A DNA stretch of 64,000 nucleotides, from NCBI GenBank assembly GCA_002082585.1, contig CP020563.1, positions 372,001 to 436,000 on the forward strand, written 5' to 3'. Source of the DNA: Kitasatospora albolonga (lineage in GTDB: Bacteria > Actinomycetota > Actinomycetes > Streptomycetales > Streptomycetaceae). Shown here piece after piece: positions 40,903 through 49,302 of the stretch. How positions within the stretch are numbered: position 1 is the first letter of the stretch; each line of letters starts with the position of its first letter. Under the pieces are notes generated by a model. That model worked only from the letters and a program-made list of their open reading frames with translations, did not search any database and was not told the DNA's origin. Both the position numbers and the translations under genes were made by a program.

Positions 40903-41748
40903 TTGAGCGAGAATCAGAACCTCCTCGCGGAGCAGCGGCGTGCCCTGATCCTCGACGAGGTGCGCAAGCGCGGCGGGGTCCGGGTCAACGAGCTGACCCG
41001 CAGGCTGAACGTGTCCGACATGACGATCCGTCGGGACCTGGACGCGCTGGCCCGGCAGGGGGTCGTCGAGAAGGTCCACGGCGGTGCCGTCCCGGTGGTC
41101 GAGGCGAGTACGCACGAGCCCGGCTTCGAGGCGAAGTCGGCGCTGGAGCAGGGCGCCAAGGAGGAGATCGCGCGGACCGCCGCGGCGATGGCCCCGCCCG
41201 GCAGCGCCGTCGCCCTCTCGGGCGGTACGACGACCTACGCCCTCGCCCGGCATCTGCTGGACGTACCGGATCTGACGGTGGTGACCAACTCGGTGCGGGT
41301 GGCCGATGTGTTCCACGACGCGCAGCGCCCGGCGCCCGGCCGGGCGGCCCGGCCGGGGGCGGCGACGGTGGTGCTGACGGGCGGGGTGCGGACCCCTTCG
41401 GACGCGCTGGTGGGCCCGGTCGCCGACCGGGCCATCGACTCGCTCCACTTCGACCTGCTCTTCCTCGGGGTGCACGGCATCTCCGCCGAGGCCGGTCTGT
41501 CCACCCCGAACCTCGCCGAGGCCGAGACCAACCGCCGGTTCGTCCGGGCGGCGCGCCGGGTCGTGGTGGTGGCCGACCACACCAAGTGGGGGACGGTGGG
41601 GCTGAGTTCCTTCGCCGCGCTGGACGAGGTGGACACGTTCGTGACGGACGCGGGGCTGGACCCGGCGGTGCGCGAGGAGATCGGCGGATACCTGCCGGGT
41701 CTCGTGGTGGCGGGCGGACCGCCGGAGGAGGCCGTGTCCCCCGGCTGA
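40903..41748 (+). CDS. DeoR/GlpR-family transcriptional repressor
   Basis: A 281-residue regulator. The winged helix covers residues about 6-60 (QRRALILDEVRKRGGVRVNE; LNVSDMTIRRDLDALARQGV; VHGGA) and the DeoRC sugar-phosphate sensor 75-240 (ALSGGTTTYALARHLLD; TVVTNSVRVADVF; FLGVHGISAEAGLSTPN; VVVADHTKWG), matching the sensor fold shared with ribose-5-phosphate isomerase. The TTG at 40903 is used because the family begins LSENQNLLAEQRR at this point; an in-frame ATG 72 bp upstream would add a non-conserved arm. No sugar genes are adjacent, so the target is distant. Confidence 0.9.
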   Translation: MSENQNLLAEQRRALILDEVRKRGGVRVNELTRRLNVSDMTIRRDLDALARQGVVEKVHGGAVPVVEASTHEPGFEAKSALEQGAKEEIARTAAAMAPPGSAVALSGGTTTYALARHLLDVPDLTVVTNSVRVADVFHDAQRPAPGRAARPGAATVVLTGGVRTPSDALVGPVADRAIDSLHFDLLFLGVHGISAEAGLSTPNLAEAETNRRFVRAARRVVVVADHTKWGTVGLSSFAALDEVDTFVTDAGLDPAVREEIGGYLPGLVVAGGPPEEAVSPG

Positions 41749-41814
41749 CGGGGCGTGGGAGGGGGCGGATTCCGTTCGGGTCGCCGTACGGCTGTGACGT
41801 CCTAGGATCGAGGA

Positions 41815-42309
41815 ATGGCCGTCTTCCGGATCGAGCGCTTCTCCCCCCTTCCCGCAGCCGAGGCATGGCGCCGGGTGACCGACTGGGAACGGCACGCCGC
41901 ACATGTCCCGTTGACCGCCATCACCGTGGCGGGCGGGTCCCCGACCCGGGTCGGCACGGTGTTCACGGCGCGTACGGGGGTGGGCCCGCTGGCCTTCGAC
42001 GACCCGATGGAGGTGGTCCGCTGGACCCCGCCCGCCGGGGGCCGGGCCGGGATCTGCCTGCTGGAGAAGCGGGGGTCCGTGGTGCTGGGCCGGGCCTCGA
42101 TCGATGTGCTGCCGACGCACTCCGGCTCCCATGTGGTGTGGGTGGAGGAGCTGCGGGTGCGGCTGGTGCCCCGGTGGGGTGATCCGCTCCTGGCCTCCGC
42201 CGGGCGACGGCTGTTCGGCGGGGTGCTGGACTCCCTGCTCGCCTCGCCGGGTGAGGGCCGGAGCCGCGACCCGGGCGAGGGCCGGGGCGGAAGCCGGGAC
42301 GGCGGCTGA
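41815..42309 (+). CDS. SRPBCC-fold protein (cyclase/dehydrase-like) 1
   Basis: A 164-residue START-like protein: FRIERFSPLPAAEAWRRVTD and HAAHVPLTAITV at the N-terminus, a central VGTVFTARTGVGPLAFDDPM strand set, and the long C-terminal helix (GDPLLASAGRRLFGGVLDSL). SRPBCC proteins bind hydrophobic ligands; no catalytic role is evident. A Gly/Arg/Ser tail ends the protein. It stands 66 bp after the DeoR-type gene on the same strand. Confidence 0.75.
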   Translation: MAVFRIERFSPLPAAEAWRRVTDWERHAAHVPLTAITVAGGSPTRVGTVFTARTGVGPLAFDDPMEVVRWTPPAGGRAGICLLEKRGSVVLGRASIDVLPTHSGSHVVWVEELRVRLVPRWGDPLLASAGRRLFGGVLDSLLASPGEGRSRDPGEGRGGSRDGG

Positions 42310-42347
42310 GGATCGCAACGACCGGGGCGCCGATCCGGTGCGGGTGA

Positions 42348-42360
42348 TGTGACCGTCACA
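42348..42360 (+). promoter_or_regulatory. TGTGAC-C-GTCACA palindrome
   Basis: A perfect 13-bp palindrome 60 bp before the next start codon. It resembles half-spaced CRP-type sites but lacks their 6-bp centre. A probable operator for the following membrane-protein gene. Confidence 0.35.
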
Positions 42361-42420
42361 CGATTGACTCGTTTGTCGGTATGACACCTCCCCGCCACGG
42401 CCCCGGAAGGCACCGAACTC

Positions 42421-44430
42421 ATGCCGATCCATCAACCGCAGCACCGGTCCGCCGCCGCACCGCGTCAGCCCCTGGGCGTGCAGCAGGCCGAGGCCGCCCT
42501 CGTGGAGCACTACCCGCGCCTGGTGCGGCTCGCCTATGTCGTGCTGCCGCCCGCGCTGGGGCGGCACCGCCGGGTCCTGGCCGCCCACGGAGCCGTACAG
42601 CGCGCCCTGCCCGGACCCCGGAGCGCCCCGGACCGGGTGCGGGTGCCCGCCCAGTCCCGCCGCCGCTCCCCCGAGGCGGAGGGGGCGGCACGTGCGGAGG
42701 GGCCGGAGAGCGCCCCGTACGCGTGGATGCGGCTGCGGGTGCTGCGGACGGCCCTGGCGTACGAGCGCAGGCCCCGGTGGTGGCCCGGGCGGCTCCCGGC
42801 ACCAGCCGCGCTGCGCCCGGCGCTGCCGGTGGTCTGGGGGCTGCGGCTCTTTCCCCGGGCGGGCGGTGTCGACGAACTGGCCCTGGACCGGGCCCTGTCG
42901 GGGGTGCCGGGTGCCGTACGGGCCGCGTTCGCCCTCCAGTTGCTCGACGGGCTGCCGGAGTCCGGCGTACGGGCGCTGCTGGCCGAGGCGGGGGCGGACG
43001 ACCCGGCGGGGGCGGTGCGGCGGGCGGCCCGGCTGGGGAGCCCGGACCGGGCGGCGACCCAAGTCCTGCTGCGGTCCGGGGAGTTCGACCCGTGCACCGT
43101 GCAGACCCGGCCGAGCGATCTGCTGCGGCGCAGGCACCGGATGCGGGCGGTGGCCCTGGCGGCGGCGCTCTGCGTGGTGGCGGGCACGCTGGCGGTGGCC
43201 GCCGAGAAGGGGGCGCGCGGCCCGGACGGTGCGGGGGCCGGTGTCTCCGTACCGGCGCTGGACCCGGCGGCGCTGCTGCGGACGGCGGCGGAGCAGTGGG
43301 CGGACACCTCGCGCATCGACTTCACCGCCTGGCCCGTACGCGGTGACCGGCGGGACGACGGCGAGCTGCTGGGCCGGGCGCTGCGGGCCTGGTCCGCGCC
43401 GCCCGGGACCGTACGCGTTTCGGCCACCCCGGAGACGGCCGACGGGCCGCCCGCGCAGCCGCCCCGGCTGCTGTTCGCGGGCGAGGTGGACGGGGCGGCC
43501 GTGGTGCTGTTCCACGACGGCGGGGTCCGGGTGGTGCGGTACGCGGAGCCGCTGTCGGGCGGGGGCGGGGCGGCGCTGGACTTCGCCCGGACCGATGACG
43601 CGGACGTGACGACGGCGGCGGCCGTGGTCGTGAACCGTACGGGCGCGAAGGCGCGGTTCCTGCTCGCCCCCTGGGTCTCGGAGACCACCACCCGGGACCT
43701 GCTCGCACCGGACACGCCCGGCCGTCCCCTGGAGGTGGGCCCGGACGGGATCACCGCCCCGGTGGAGCGCCCGGCGGCGGGCGGCGGCTGCGACGTGTGG
43801 CCGGTGCTCCAGCTGCGTTCCTCCGAGCGGATCGTGGAGAACCACGCGTTCCTGGTGACCGATCTGGGTGATCTGGCCCCGGCGCATCTGACGTACACCC
43901 CGCAACCGGGCCGGGGCGCACCGGCCCGGCAGCCCCGTGAGGCGACCGGCCCGGAGGCGCTGGGCGCCTGGGCGCGTACGGCGTGTTCGCTGCGGGCGCT
44001 GTCGGGTTCGGGGGTGCGGGCGGTGAACAACTGGGCGTTCGCGGAGCAGAAGCTGCCCGAGGGCGGGGCGCGGGCGGAGTGGCTCTGCACCCGCGCCGAC
44101 ACCTGGCGGGGCCCCGGCCGGGTCCTGGTGCAGTTCCTCCAGCCCGCCGCCTCCCCCACCGCCCCGGCGGCCGTCGTCGCCGACCGGGACGACACCGCGC
44201 TGTGCAGCAGGTTCGGCCAGCACATCCTGGCGGGCACCCACTGGAAAGCCGCCTCCGGCCGGTGGTACGTCCTGGCGGCAGGCAGCCGGGCCGTCGACCG
44301 GATCGAGGCCACCGGGCAGGTGCAGGGCGCGGCGGGCGGCCCGACGCTCGCGGTACGGGCGCCGCGCGACGCCTCCGTACAGCTGACGGCCGGGCTGCGC
44401 GGGGGCGGGACGCTGACGGCGGTGCGCTGA
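42421..44430 (+). CDS. Single-pass membrane protein with ECF-sigma-like cytoplasmic part
   Basis: A 669-residue protein. Residues about 20-235 are cytoplasmic and resemble a decayed ECF sigma factor: EAALVEHYPRLVRLAYVVLP recalls region 2 and AAFALQLLDGLPESGVRALL recalls region 4, but the -10 recognition helix and a good HTH are not conserved. A single helix (MRAVALAAALCVVAGTLAVAAE, about 241-261) follows a basic stop (RRRHR). The remaining 400 residues would be extracytoplasmic, with no known fold recognised and several Cys and Trp residues. Function unknown. It is the first gene of a same-strand group with the NmrA-SRPBCC gene 77 bp downstream. Confidence 0.75.
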   Translation: MPIHQPQHRSAAAPRQPLGVQQAEAALVEHYPRLVRLAYVVLPPALGRHRRVLAAHGAVQRALPGPRSAPDRVRVPAQSRRRSPEAEGAARAEGPESAPYAWMRLRVLRTALAYERRPRWWPGRLPAPAALRPALPVVWGLRLFPRAGGVDELALDRALSGVPGAVRAAFALQLLDGLPESGVRALLAEAGADDPAGAVRRAARLGSPDRAATQVLLRSGEFDPCTVQTRPSDLLRRRHRMRAVALAAALCVVAGTLAVAAEKGARGPDGAGAGVSVPALDPAALLRTAAEQWADTSRIDFTAWPVRGDRRDDGELLGRALRAWSAPPGTVRVSATPETADGPPAQPPRLLFAGEVDGAAVVLFHDGGVRVVRYAEPLSGGGGAALDFARTDDADVTTAAAVVVNRTGAKARFLLAPWVSETTTRDLLAPDTPGRPLEVGPDGITAPVERPAAGGGCDVWPVLQLRSSERIVENHAFLVTDLGDLAPAHLTYTPQPGRGAPARQPREATGPEALGAWARTACSLRALSGSGVRAVNNWAFAEQKLPEGGARAEWLCTRADTWRGPGRVLVQFLQPAASPTAPAAVVADRDDTALCSRFGQHILAGTHWKAASGRWYVLAAGSRAVDRIEATGQVQGAAGGPTLAVRAPRDASVQLTAGLRGGGTLTAVR

Positions 44431-44507
44431 GCCGTCGGGACCGCGCGCTCCGCCGTACGGAGTCCTCGTACCGCCTCCGTACGGGAACGGGTGCGAGACT
44501 CGGACAG

Positions 44508-46094
44508 ATGACGGATCTTCCTGAGGAACCCGGCGTGTCCGACCCTGCCGACGAGCTCTCCGACCGTACGGAGCTGCGCTGCCTGGTGACCGGTGCCACC
44601 GGTTATATCGGCGGCAGACTGGTGCCCGCCCTCCTGGAGGCCGGGCACCGGGTCCGGGCGCTGGCCCGTACGCCGCAGAAGCTGCGCGACTACCCATGGG
44701 CGGACCGGGTCGAGGTGGTGCGGGGCGATGTCACCGACGCGGACTCGCTGACGGAGGCGATGCGGGACGTCGATGTGGCGTACTACCTGGTGCACGCGCT
44801 CGGCTCCGGCGCGGACTTCGAGGAGACCGACCGCAGGGCGGCCCGGAACTTCGGCGAGCAGGCGCGCGCGGCCGGGGTGCGGCGGATCGTCTATCTGGGC
44901 GGGCTGACCCCGGAGGGCGTACCGGAGAAGGAGCTGTCGCCGCATCTGCGTTCGCGCGCCGAGGTGGGGCGCATCCTGCTGGACTCCGGGGTGCCGACGG
45001 CGGTGCTGCGGGCGGCGGTGGTGATCGGTTCGGGGTCGGCCTCGTTCGAGATGCTGCGCTATCTGACCGAGCGGCTTCCGGTGATGGTGACCCCGAGCTG
45101 GGTCTCCACCCGTATCCAGCCCATCGCCGTACGGGATGTGATCCGGTACCTGGTGGGGAGCGCCGCCCTGCCGCCCGAGGTGAACCGGACCTTCGACATC
45201 GGCGGCCCGGACATCATGACGTACCGCGACATGATGCAGGGCTACGCCCGGGTGGCGGGGCTGCCGCGCCGGGTGATCGTGCCGGTGCCGGTGCTGACGC
45301 CGACGCTCTCCAGCCACTGGATCGGGCTGGTCACCCCGGTGCCCCGGTCGATCGCCCGGCCGCTCGCGGAGTCGCTGCGCCACGAGGTGGTCTGCCGGGA
45401 GCACGACATCACGCGGTACGTCCCCGACCCGGCGGAGGGGCCGATCGGCTTCGACCGGGCCCTGGGGCTGGCCCTCCAGCGGATCAAGGACGCCCGGGTG
45501 GACACCCGCTGGTCCTCCGCCTCGCTGCCGGGGGCGCCGAGCGACCCGCTGCCGACCGACCCGGACTGGTCGGGCGGCAGCCTCTACCGGGACGAGCGGG
45601 AGCTGGCCGTGCCGGTCGACCGGGCGGACCTGTGGCGGGTGATCGAGGGCATCGGCGGCGAGAACGGCTGGTACTCCTTCCCGCTCGCCTGGGCGGTACG
45701 GGGCTGGATCGACCGGATCGTCGGCGGGGTGGGGCTGCGGCGCGGGCGGCGGGACGCCCACCGGCTGCGGGTCGGGGACTCGCTGGACTTCTGGCGGGTG
45801 GAGGAGATCGTGCCGGGGCGGCTGCTGCGGCTGCGGGCGGAGATGCGGCTGCCGGGCCTGGCGTGGCTGGAGCTGTCCGTCGGCGCGGACGACCGGGGGC
45901 GCACGCTCTACCGGCAGCGCGCCCTGTACCACCCGCAGGGGCTGCTCGGCCACGCCTACTGGTGGGCCGTGTCGCCGTTCCACGCGGTGGTGTTCGGCGG
46001 GATGGCCCGCAACATCGCCGAGGCCGCCGTGACCGCCGCCCGGGCGCGGTCGGCGGGCCGGGAACCGGTGGCCGACAGTGGTACAGACAACTGA
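44508..46094 (+). CDS. NmrA-like NAD(P)-binding protein fused to SRPBCC (DUF2867) domain
   Basis: A 528-residue protein. Residues about 22-330 are an atypical SDR/NmrA-like module with CLVTGATGYIGGRLVPALLE (TGxxGxxG), GDVTDADSLTEAM, AYYLVHALGSG and VYLGGLTP; the catalytic Tyr-x3-Lys is absent, as in NmrA and related sensors or quinone-binding proteins. Residues about 345-520 are a DUF2867/SRPBCC domain (LWRVIEGIGGENGWYSFPLAW; RLRAEMRLPGLAWLELSVG; ALYHPQGLLGHAYWWAVSPFH). The same fusion is widespread in actinobacteria; its function is unknown. ATG at 44508 used; GTG at 44535 possible. Confidence 0.85.
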   Translation: MTDLPEEPGVSDPADELSDRTELRCLVTGATGYIGGRLVPALLEAGHRVRALARTPQKLRDYPWADRVEVVRGDVTDADSLTEAMRDVDVAYYLVHALGSGADFEETDRRAARNFGEQARAAGVRRIVYLGGLTPEGVPEKELSPHLRSRAEVGRILLDSGVPTAVLRAAVVIGSGSASFEMLRYLTERLPVMVTPSWVSTRIQPIAVRDVIRYLVGSAALPPEVNRTFDIGGPDIMTYRDMMQGYARVAGLPRRVIVPVPVLTPTLSSHWIGLVTPVPRSIARPLAESLRHEVVCREHDITRYVPDPAEGPIGFDRALGLALQRIKDARVDTRWSSASLPGAPSDPLPTDPDWSGGSLYRDERELAVPVDRADLWRVIEGIGGENGWYSFPLAWAVRGWIDRIVGGVGLRRGRRDAHRLRVGDSLDFWRVEEIVPGRLLRLRAEMRLPGLAWLELSVGADDRGRTLYRQRALYHPQGLLGHAYWWAVSPFHAVVFGGMARNIAEAAVTAARARSAGREPVADSGTDN

Positions 46095-46154
46095 CGCCCC
46101 GGCCGCTATGGTGTGCGCGGCTCCATCAGCGCAGACCGCCGGGAGGTGCACACG

Positions 46155-46634
46155 ATGGCACGCCGACTCCGTACCGTGGGACTGGAGTTCACCGAATCCG
46201 CGCCGATACGTCTGGTGTTCGCCGCCGAGGTGGCCGCACCCCCGGACGTGGTCTACCGGGCGCTCGCGGAGGACGTCGCCTCCTGGCCCTCCTGGTTCAC
46301 CGCCGTCACCCGGGCCACGCCCACCGACGGGGGCGCGGGCCGGGAGGTGCGGCTGCGGGGCGGTGTCCGCTTCCGCGAGACGATCGTGGCGGCGGAGCCG
46401 GGCGAACGGTACGCCTACCGGGTGGACGAGACGAACGCCCCCGGCCTGCGGGCCCTGGTGGAGGAGTGGCGGCTCACGGCGGACGGGACCGGGACCCGGG
46501 TGCAGTGGACCTTCGCCGCCGACGGGACGGGCCCGTTCCGCTCGGTGCTGGGGCTGGCGCGCCTGGGCATGGGCCGCTCCTTCCGGGACGCGGTGCGCCG
46601 CCTCGACGGACGGCTGACGGCACCGGCGGCGTGA
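46155..46634 (+). CDS. SRPBCC-fold protein 2 (polyketide cyclase/dehydrase-like)
   Basis: A 159-residue START-like protein: IRLVFAAEVAAPPDVVYRAL and SWPSWFTAVTRATPTDGG, central REVRLRGGVRFRETIVAAEP, EEWRLTADGTGTRVQWTFAA and a C-terminal amphipathic helix. This is the polyketide_cyc2 pattern. It follows the NmrA-SRPBCC fusion by 60 bp with a GGGAGG ribosome-binding site, so the two ligand-binding folds are probably co-expressed. Confidence 0.8.
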   Translation: MARRLRTVGLEFTESAPIRLVFAAEVAAPPDVVYRALAEDVASWPSWFTAVTRATPTDGGAGREVRLRGGVRFRETIVAAEPGERYAYRVDETNAPGLRALVEEWRLTADGTGTRVQWTFAADGTGPFRSVLGLARLGMGRSFRDAVRRLDGRLTAPAA

Positions 46635-46653
46635 TCCGCAGGAAGCCCCTGGC

Positions 46654-47799
46654 TCAGCCGGTCAGGGTCCCGGTGGTCAGGAAGGTGTCGATCGCCGCGC
46701 GGTACGGGGCGATGTCCAGGCCCTGTTCCTCCAGCCAGGAGTCGGAGTAGTACTTGTCCAGGTAGCGGTCGCCCGGGTCGCAGAGCAGGGTGACGACGCT
46801 GCCGGTCTCCCCCCGCTCCACCATCTCGGCGATCAGCTTGAAGGCGCTCCACAGGCCGGTACCCGTGGAACCGCCCGCCTTGCGGCCGATGGCCCGCTCC
46901 AGGGCCCGTACGGCGGCGACGCTCGCCGCGTCGGGCACCTTCATCATCCGGTCGATGGCGCCGGGCACGAAGCTGGGCTCCATGCGGGGGCGGCCGATGC
47001 CCTCGATCCGGGAGCCGCAGTCGCTGCTCGCGTGCGGGTCGTGGTGGGTCCAGCCGTCGAAGAAACAGGAGTTCTCCGGGTCGGGCACACAGACGCGGGT
47101 GTCGTGCTGGAGGTAGTGGACATAGCGGGCGATGGTGGCCGAGGTGCCGCCGGTCCCGGCCGTGGCGACGATCCAGGTGGGTTCCGGGTAGCGCTCCAGC
47201 CTGAGCTGCTGGTAGATCGACTCGGCGATGTTGTTGTTGCCGCGCCAGTCGGTGGCGCGCTCGGCGTAGGTGAACTGGTCCATGTAGTGCCCGCCGGTCT
47301 TGGCGGCGAGGGCCGCGGACTCCTCGTACATCTTGCGGGAGTCGTCGACGAAGTGGCACTGCCCGCCGTGGAATTCGATGAGCCGGCACTTCTCGGGGCT
47401 GGTGGTGCGCGGCATCACGGCGACGAACGGCACGCCGATCAGCTTGGCGAAGTACGCCTCCGAGACGGCGGTCGAACCGCTGGACGCCTCGATGACCGGC
47501 TTGCCGGGCCTGATCCAGCCGTTGCAGAGCCCGTAGAGGAAGAGCGAGCGGGCGAGCCGGTGCTTGAGGCTGCCGGTGGGGTGCGTCGACTCGTCCTTGA
47601 GGTAGAGGTCGATGCCCCACTCCTCGGGCAGCGGGAAGCGCAGGAGGTGGGTGTCGGCCGAGCGGTTGGCGTCGGCCTGGACCTTGCGGACGGCCTCCTT
47701 CAGCCAGGCCCGGTACTCCGGGTCGCTGCGGTCGACGTCCACGGTCTCCATGACCGTCCCCGTGGCCCCGCGGTCCTGTCCCAGCTCATGGGTGTCCAT
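46654..47799 (-). CDS. PLP-dependent cysteine synthase-family protein (Cds1-like)
   Basis: A 381-residue fold-type II PLP enzyme. The lysine motif is [15 protein letters not shown] (S-x-K), the substrate loop is [16 protein letters not shown] and the phosphate-binding Gly-rich loop [16 protein letters not shown]. The opening [20 protein letters not shown] (20 residues) and [13 protein letters not shown] are typical of the actinobacterial branch that contains the Mycobacterium tuberculosis L-cysteine desulfhydrase Cds1, so H2S release from Cys is plausible; O-acetylserine sulfhydrylase activity cannot be excluded. AGGAG precedes the ATG at 47799. Confidence 0.85.
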   Translation of the reverse strand: MDTHELGQDRGATGTVMETVDVDRSDPEYRAWLKEAVRKVQADANRSADTHLLRFPLPEEWGIDLYLKDESTHPTGSLKHRLARSLFLYGLCNGWIRPGKPVIEASSGSTAVSEAYFAKLIGVPFVAVMPRTTSPEKCRLIEFHGGQCHFVDDSRKMYEESAALAAKTGGHYMDQFTYAERATDWRGNNNIAESIYQQLRLERYPEPTWIVATAGTGGTSATIARYVHYLQHDTRVCVPDPENSCFFDGWTHHDPHASSDCGSRIEGIGRPRMEPSFVPGAIDRMMKVPDAASVAAVRALERAIGRKAGGSTGTGLWSAFKLIAEMVERGETGSVVTLLCDPGDRYLDKYYSDSWLEEQGLDIAPYRAAIDTFLTTGTLTG

Positions 47800-48026
47800 C
47801 GCCGTGCTCCTGTTCGCCGCTGCTCTTCGCTGTTCTTCCGCCTGGTTCTCCTGCCTCCACGATATGCCCCCGACCTGCGCAAACGTTGACTTTGATGGTC
47901 CATAGCCCTGCCTTTGACCCTGCCTGCGGGGGCAGTTGGGGCAGGCGGGTGCGAGCAGCGCGGGGCGGGCTTCCGCGCCCTCTGGCGGCCGGGGGCGCGG
48001 CCGGGCACACTGCAACAGGAGAAGTG

Positions 48027-48368
48027 GTGACGAAGGGGGGCGAAGTCGCGATGGCGGACGCCGAGTTCAGCGCGTCGGGGGTCAGGATCGAACGGTTCAC
48101 CCGGTCGCTGACCAGGGCCGGTCAGGTGGTCGTCAAGGACGGCCGGCTGTCCCTGCTCATGAGCAACGGGCGGGAGATCGACAGCGCCCCGGTGGGCACG
48201 GTGAGCGCGGGCAAGCGGTGGTTCTTCGCCGCGGACTCGGCCATCGCCCGGGTGAACGGGGTGCGTTACCGGTTGACGATGGGGCAGCGCAACCGCAGAC
48301 GCGACGGGGCCGCTCCGCTGCGCCGCTTCCTGGAGGCACTGCGCAGCGCGGGAGGCCGCCGGGGCTGA
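48027..48368 (+). CDS. Conserved small protein, unknown function
   Basis: A 113-residue hypothetical, or 105 residues if the ATG at 48051 is used. The GTG at 48027 follows AGGAG with 5-nt spacing and is preferred. The body alternates beta-like strands ([57 protein letters not shown]) with a basic C-terminal helix. It looks like a small beta-sandwich or PH-like fold, without a known family assignment. Divergent from the cysteine-synthase gene with a 227-bp gap. Confidence 0.6.
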   Translation: MTKGGEVAMADAEFSASGVRIERFTRSLTRAGQVVVKDGRLSLLMSNGREIDSAPVGTVSAGKRWFFAADSAIARVNGVRYRLTMGQRNRRRDGAAPLRRFLEALRSAGGRRG

Positions 48369-48449
48369 GCGGCCGGGGCCCCGGGCCCGGATCGGGGCTG
48401 CGGCCGGGGCTGGGACCGGGGCCTGCGGGGGTGTACCGGCGTGCGGTAC

Positions 48450-48474
48450 GCGGCTCCGCGAGTTGCGGAGCCGC
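48450..48474 (+). terminator. Hairpin terminator
   Basis: Perfect 10-bp arms GCGGCTCCGC and GCGGAGCCGC around a 5-nt loop, 82 bp after the preceding stop. The rest of the 302-bp gap (48369-48670) is G-rich and then an open in-frame stretch before the GHKL gene, without a separate gene that I can support. Confidence 0.65.
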
Positions 48475-48670
48475 ACGGGCTGGGCCACGCTGGACCCACG
48501 TCACTGAAGGTGCACCGTCGGTGACAGAGCGATCCGCTCCACGGACCGGGTCGCGCGACACGAGCAGACACGACAAGAGCAGAGCGGATCCGGCAGTCAC
48601 CTCGGTCGTCCGCCGGCTCCGTTCGTTCGTCTTCCGTCTTCTTCCGGACCTATTTCGGGGAGTCGCAGCC

Positions 48671-49189
48671 GTGATCAGCGAGCCAAGCAGGCACTGCACG
48701 GTGGAGCTCCAGGCCCTGCCGTCGCGGATCGGTCAGGTCCGCAGAATCATCTCGGCGCAACTGCGCTACTGGCATCTCGATCCTCTGATCGACCAGGCGG
48801 CCCTGGGCGTCACCGAGCTCCTGACCAACGTCCACCGGCACGCACAGCCGGACAAGTCATGCACCGTCGACATCGAGCTGCTGCTCGACCGGCTGACGGT
48901 CTCCGTCCACGACCACGACCCCCGTGTCCCCACGGTGAACGAGGCGGATTCCTTCGCCACCTCGGGCCGGGGTCTGGCCCTGATCGCCGCGGTCAGCGAG
49001 AGCTGGGGCGTACGGCCGAGCGGCGCGGCCGGAAAGGTCGTCTGGTTCACCCTGCCGGCGACCTGCGACACCTCGACCCTGCCACCGCTCGCGGTCTACG
49101 GGTCGACGACCGACGGGCCGTTCGGGTCCGTCTCCATCAGCCCCGAGGCCATCGCGACCGTCCCGGAGCGGTCGGCCGTCGTCGGCTGA
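48671..49189 (+). CDS. GHKL-fold ATP-binding protein 2 (anti-sigma-type)
   Basis: A 172-residue HATPase_c protein: N box ALGVTELLTNVHRHA with EL-x2-N-x3-H, a G box NEADSFATSGRGLALI followed by AAVSESWGV, and a strand set (CTVDIELLLDRLTVSVHDHD). Compared with the first GHKL protein (4531-5013) it is closer to canonical SpoIIAB-like ATPases. The C-terminal 40 residues are a Thr/Ser/Pro-rich tail. GTG at 48671 follows GGGGAG; the open frame continues about 150 bp upstream (VTERSAPRTG...), so a longer form is possible. It has no XRE partner nearby. Confidence 0.8.
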   Translation: MISEPSRHCTVELQALPSRIGQVRRIISAQLRYWHLDPLIDQAALGVTELLTNVHRHAQPDKSCTVDIELLLDRLTVSVHDHDPRVPTVNEADSFATSGRGLALIAAVSESWGVRPSGAAGKVVWFTLPATCDTSTLPPLAVYGSTTDGPFGSVSISPEAIATVPERSAVVG

Positions 49190-49230
49190 GGACCGGACCG
49201 CGCCCGCGCCCGCTTCCGGAGGGGCAGGAA

Positions 49231-49256
49231 CCGGCCGCCCCGGAGTGGGCGGCCGG
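49231..49256. terminator. Bidirectional hairpin terminator
   Basis: Perfect 10-bp arms CCGGCCGCCC and GGGCGGCCGG with a 6-nt loop between the convergent GHKL and ROK genes; it can serve both. Confidence 0.75.
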
Positions 49257-49302
49257 GCGGAGGCGTTCCGGGGGCGTTCCGGGCTGCGGGCCCCGGTGCC
49301 CG

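Noticed and set aside
40636..44697. A 1,353-codon open frame on the minus strand opposite the DeoR, SRPBCC and sigma-like membrane-protein genes.
   Set aside because: Low-complexity His/Arg/Gly-rich translation; antisense shadow of genes with recognised domains.
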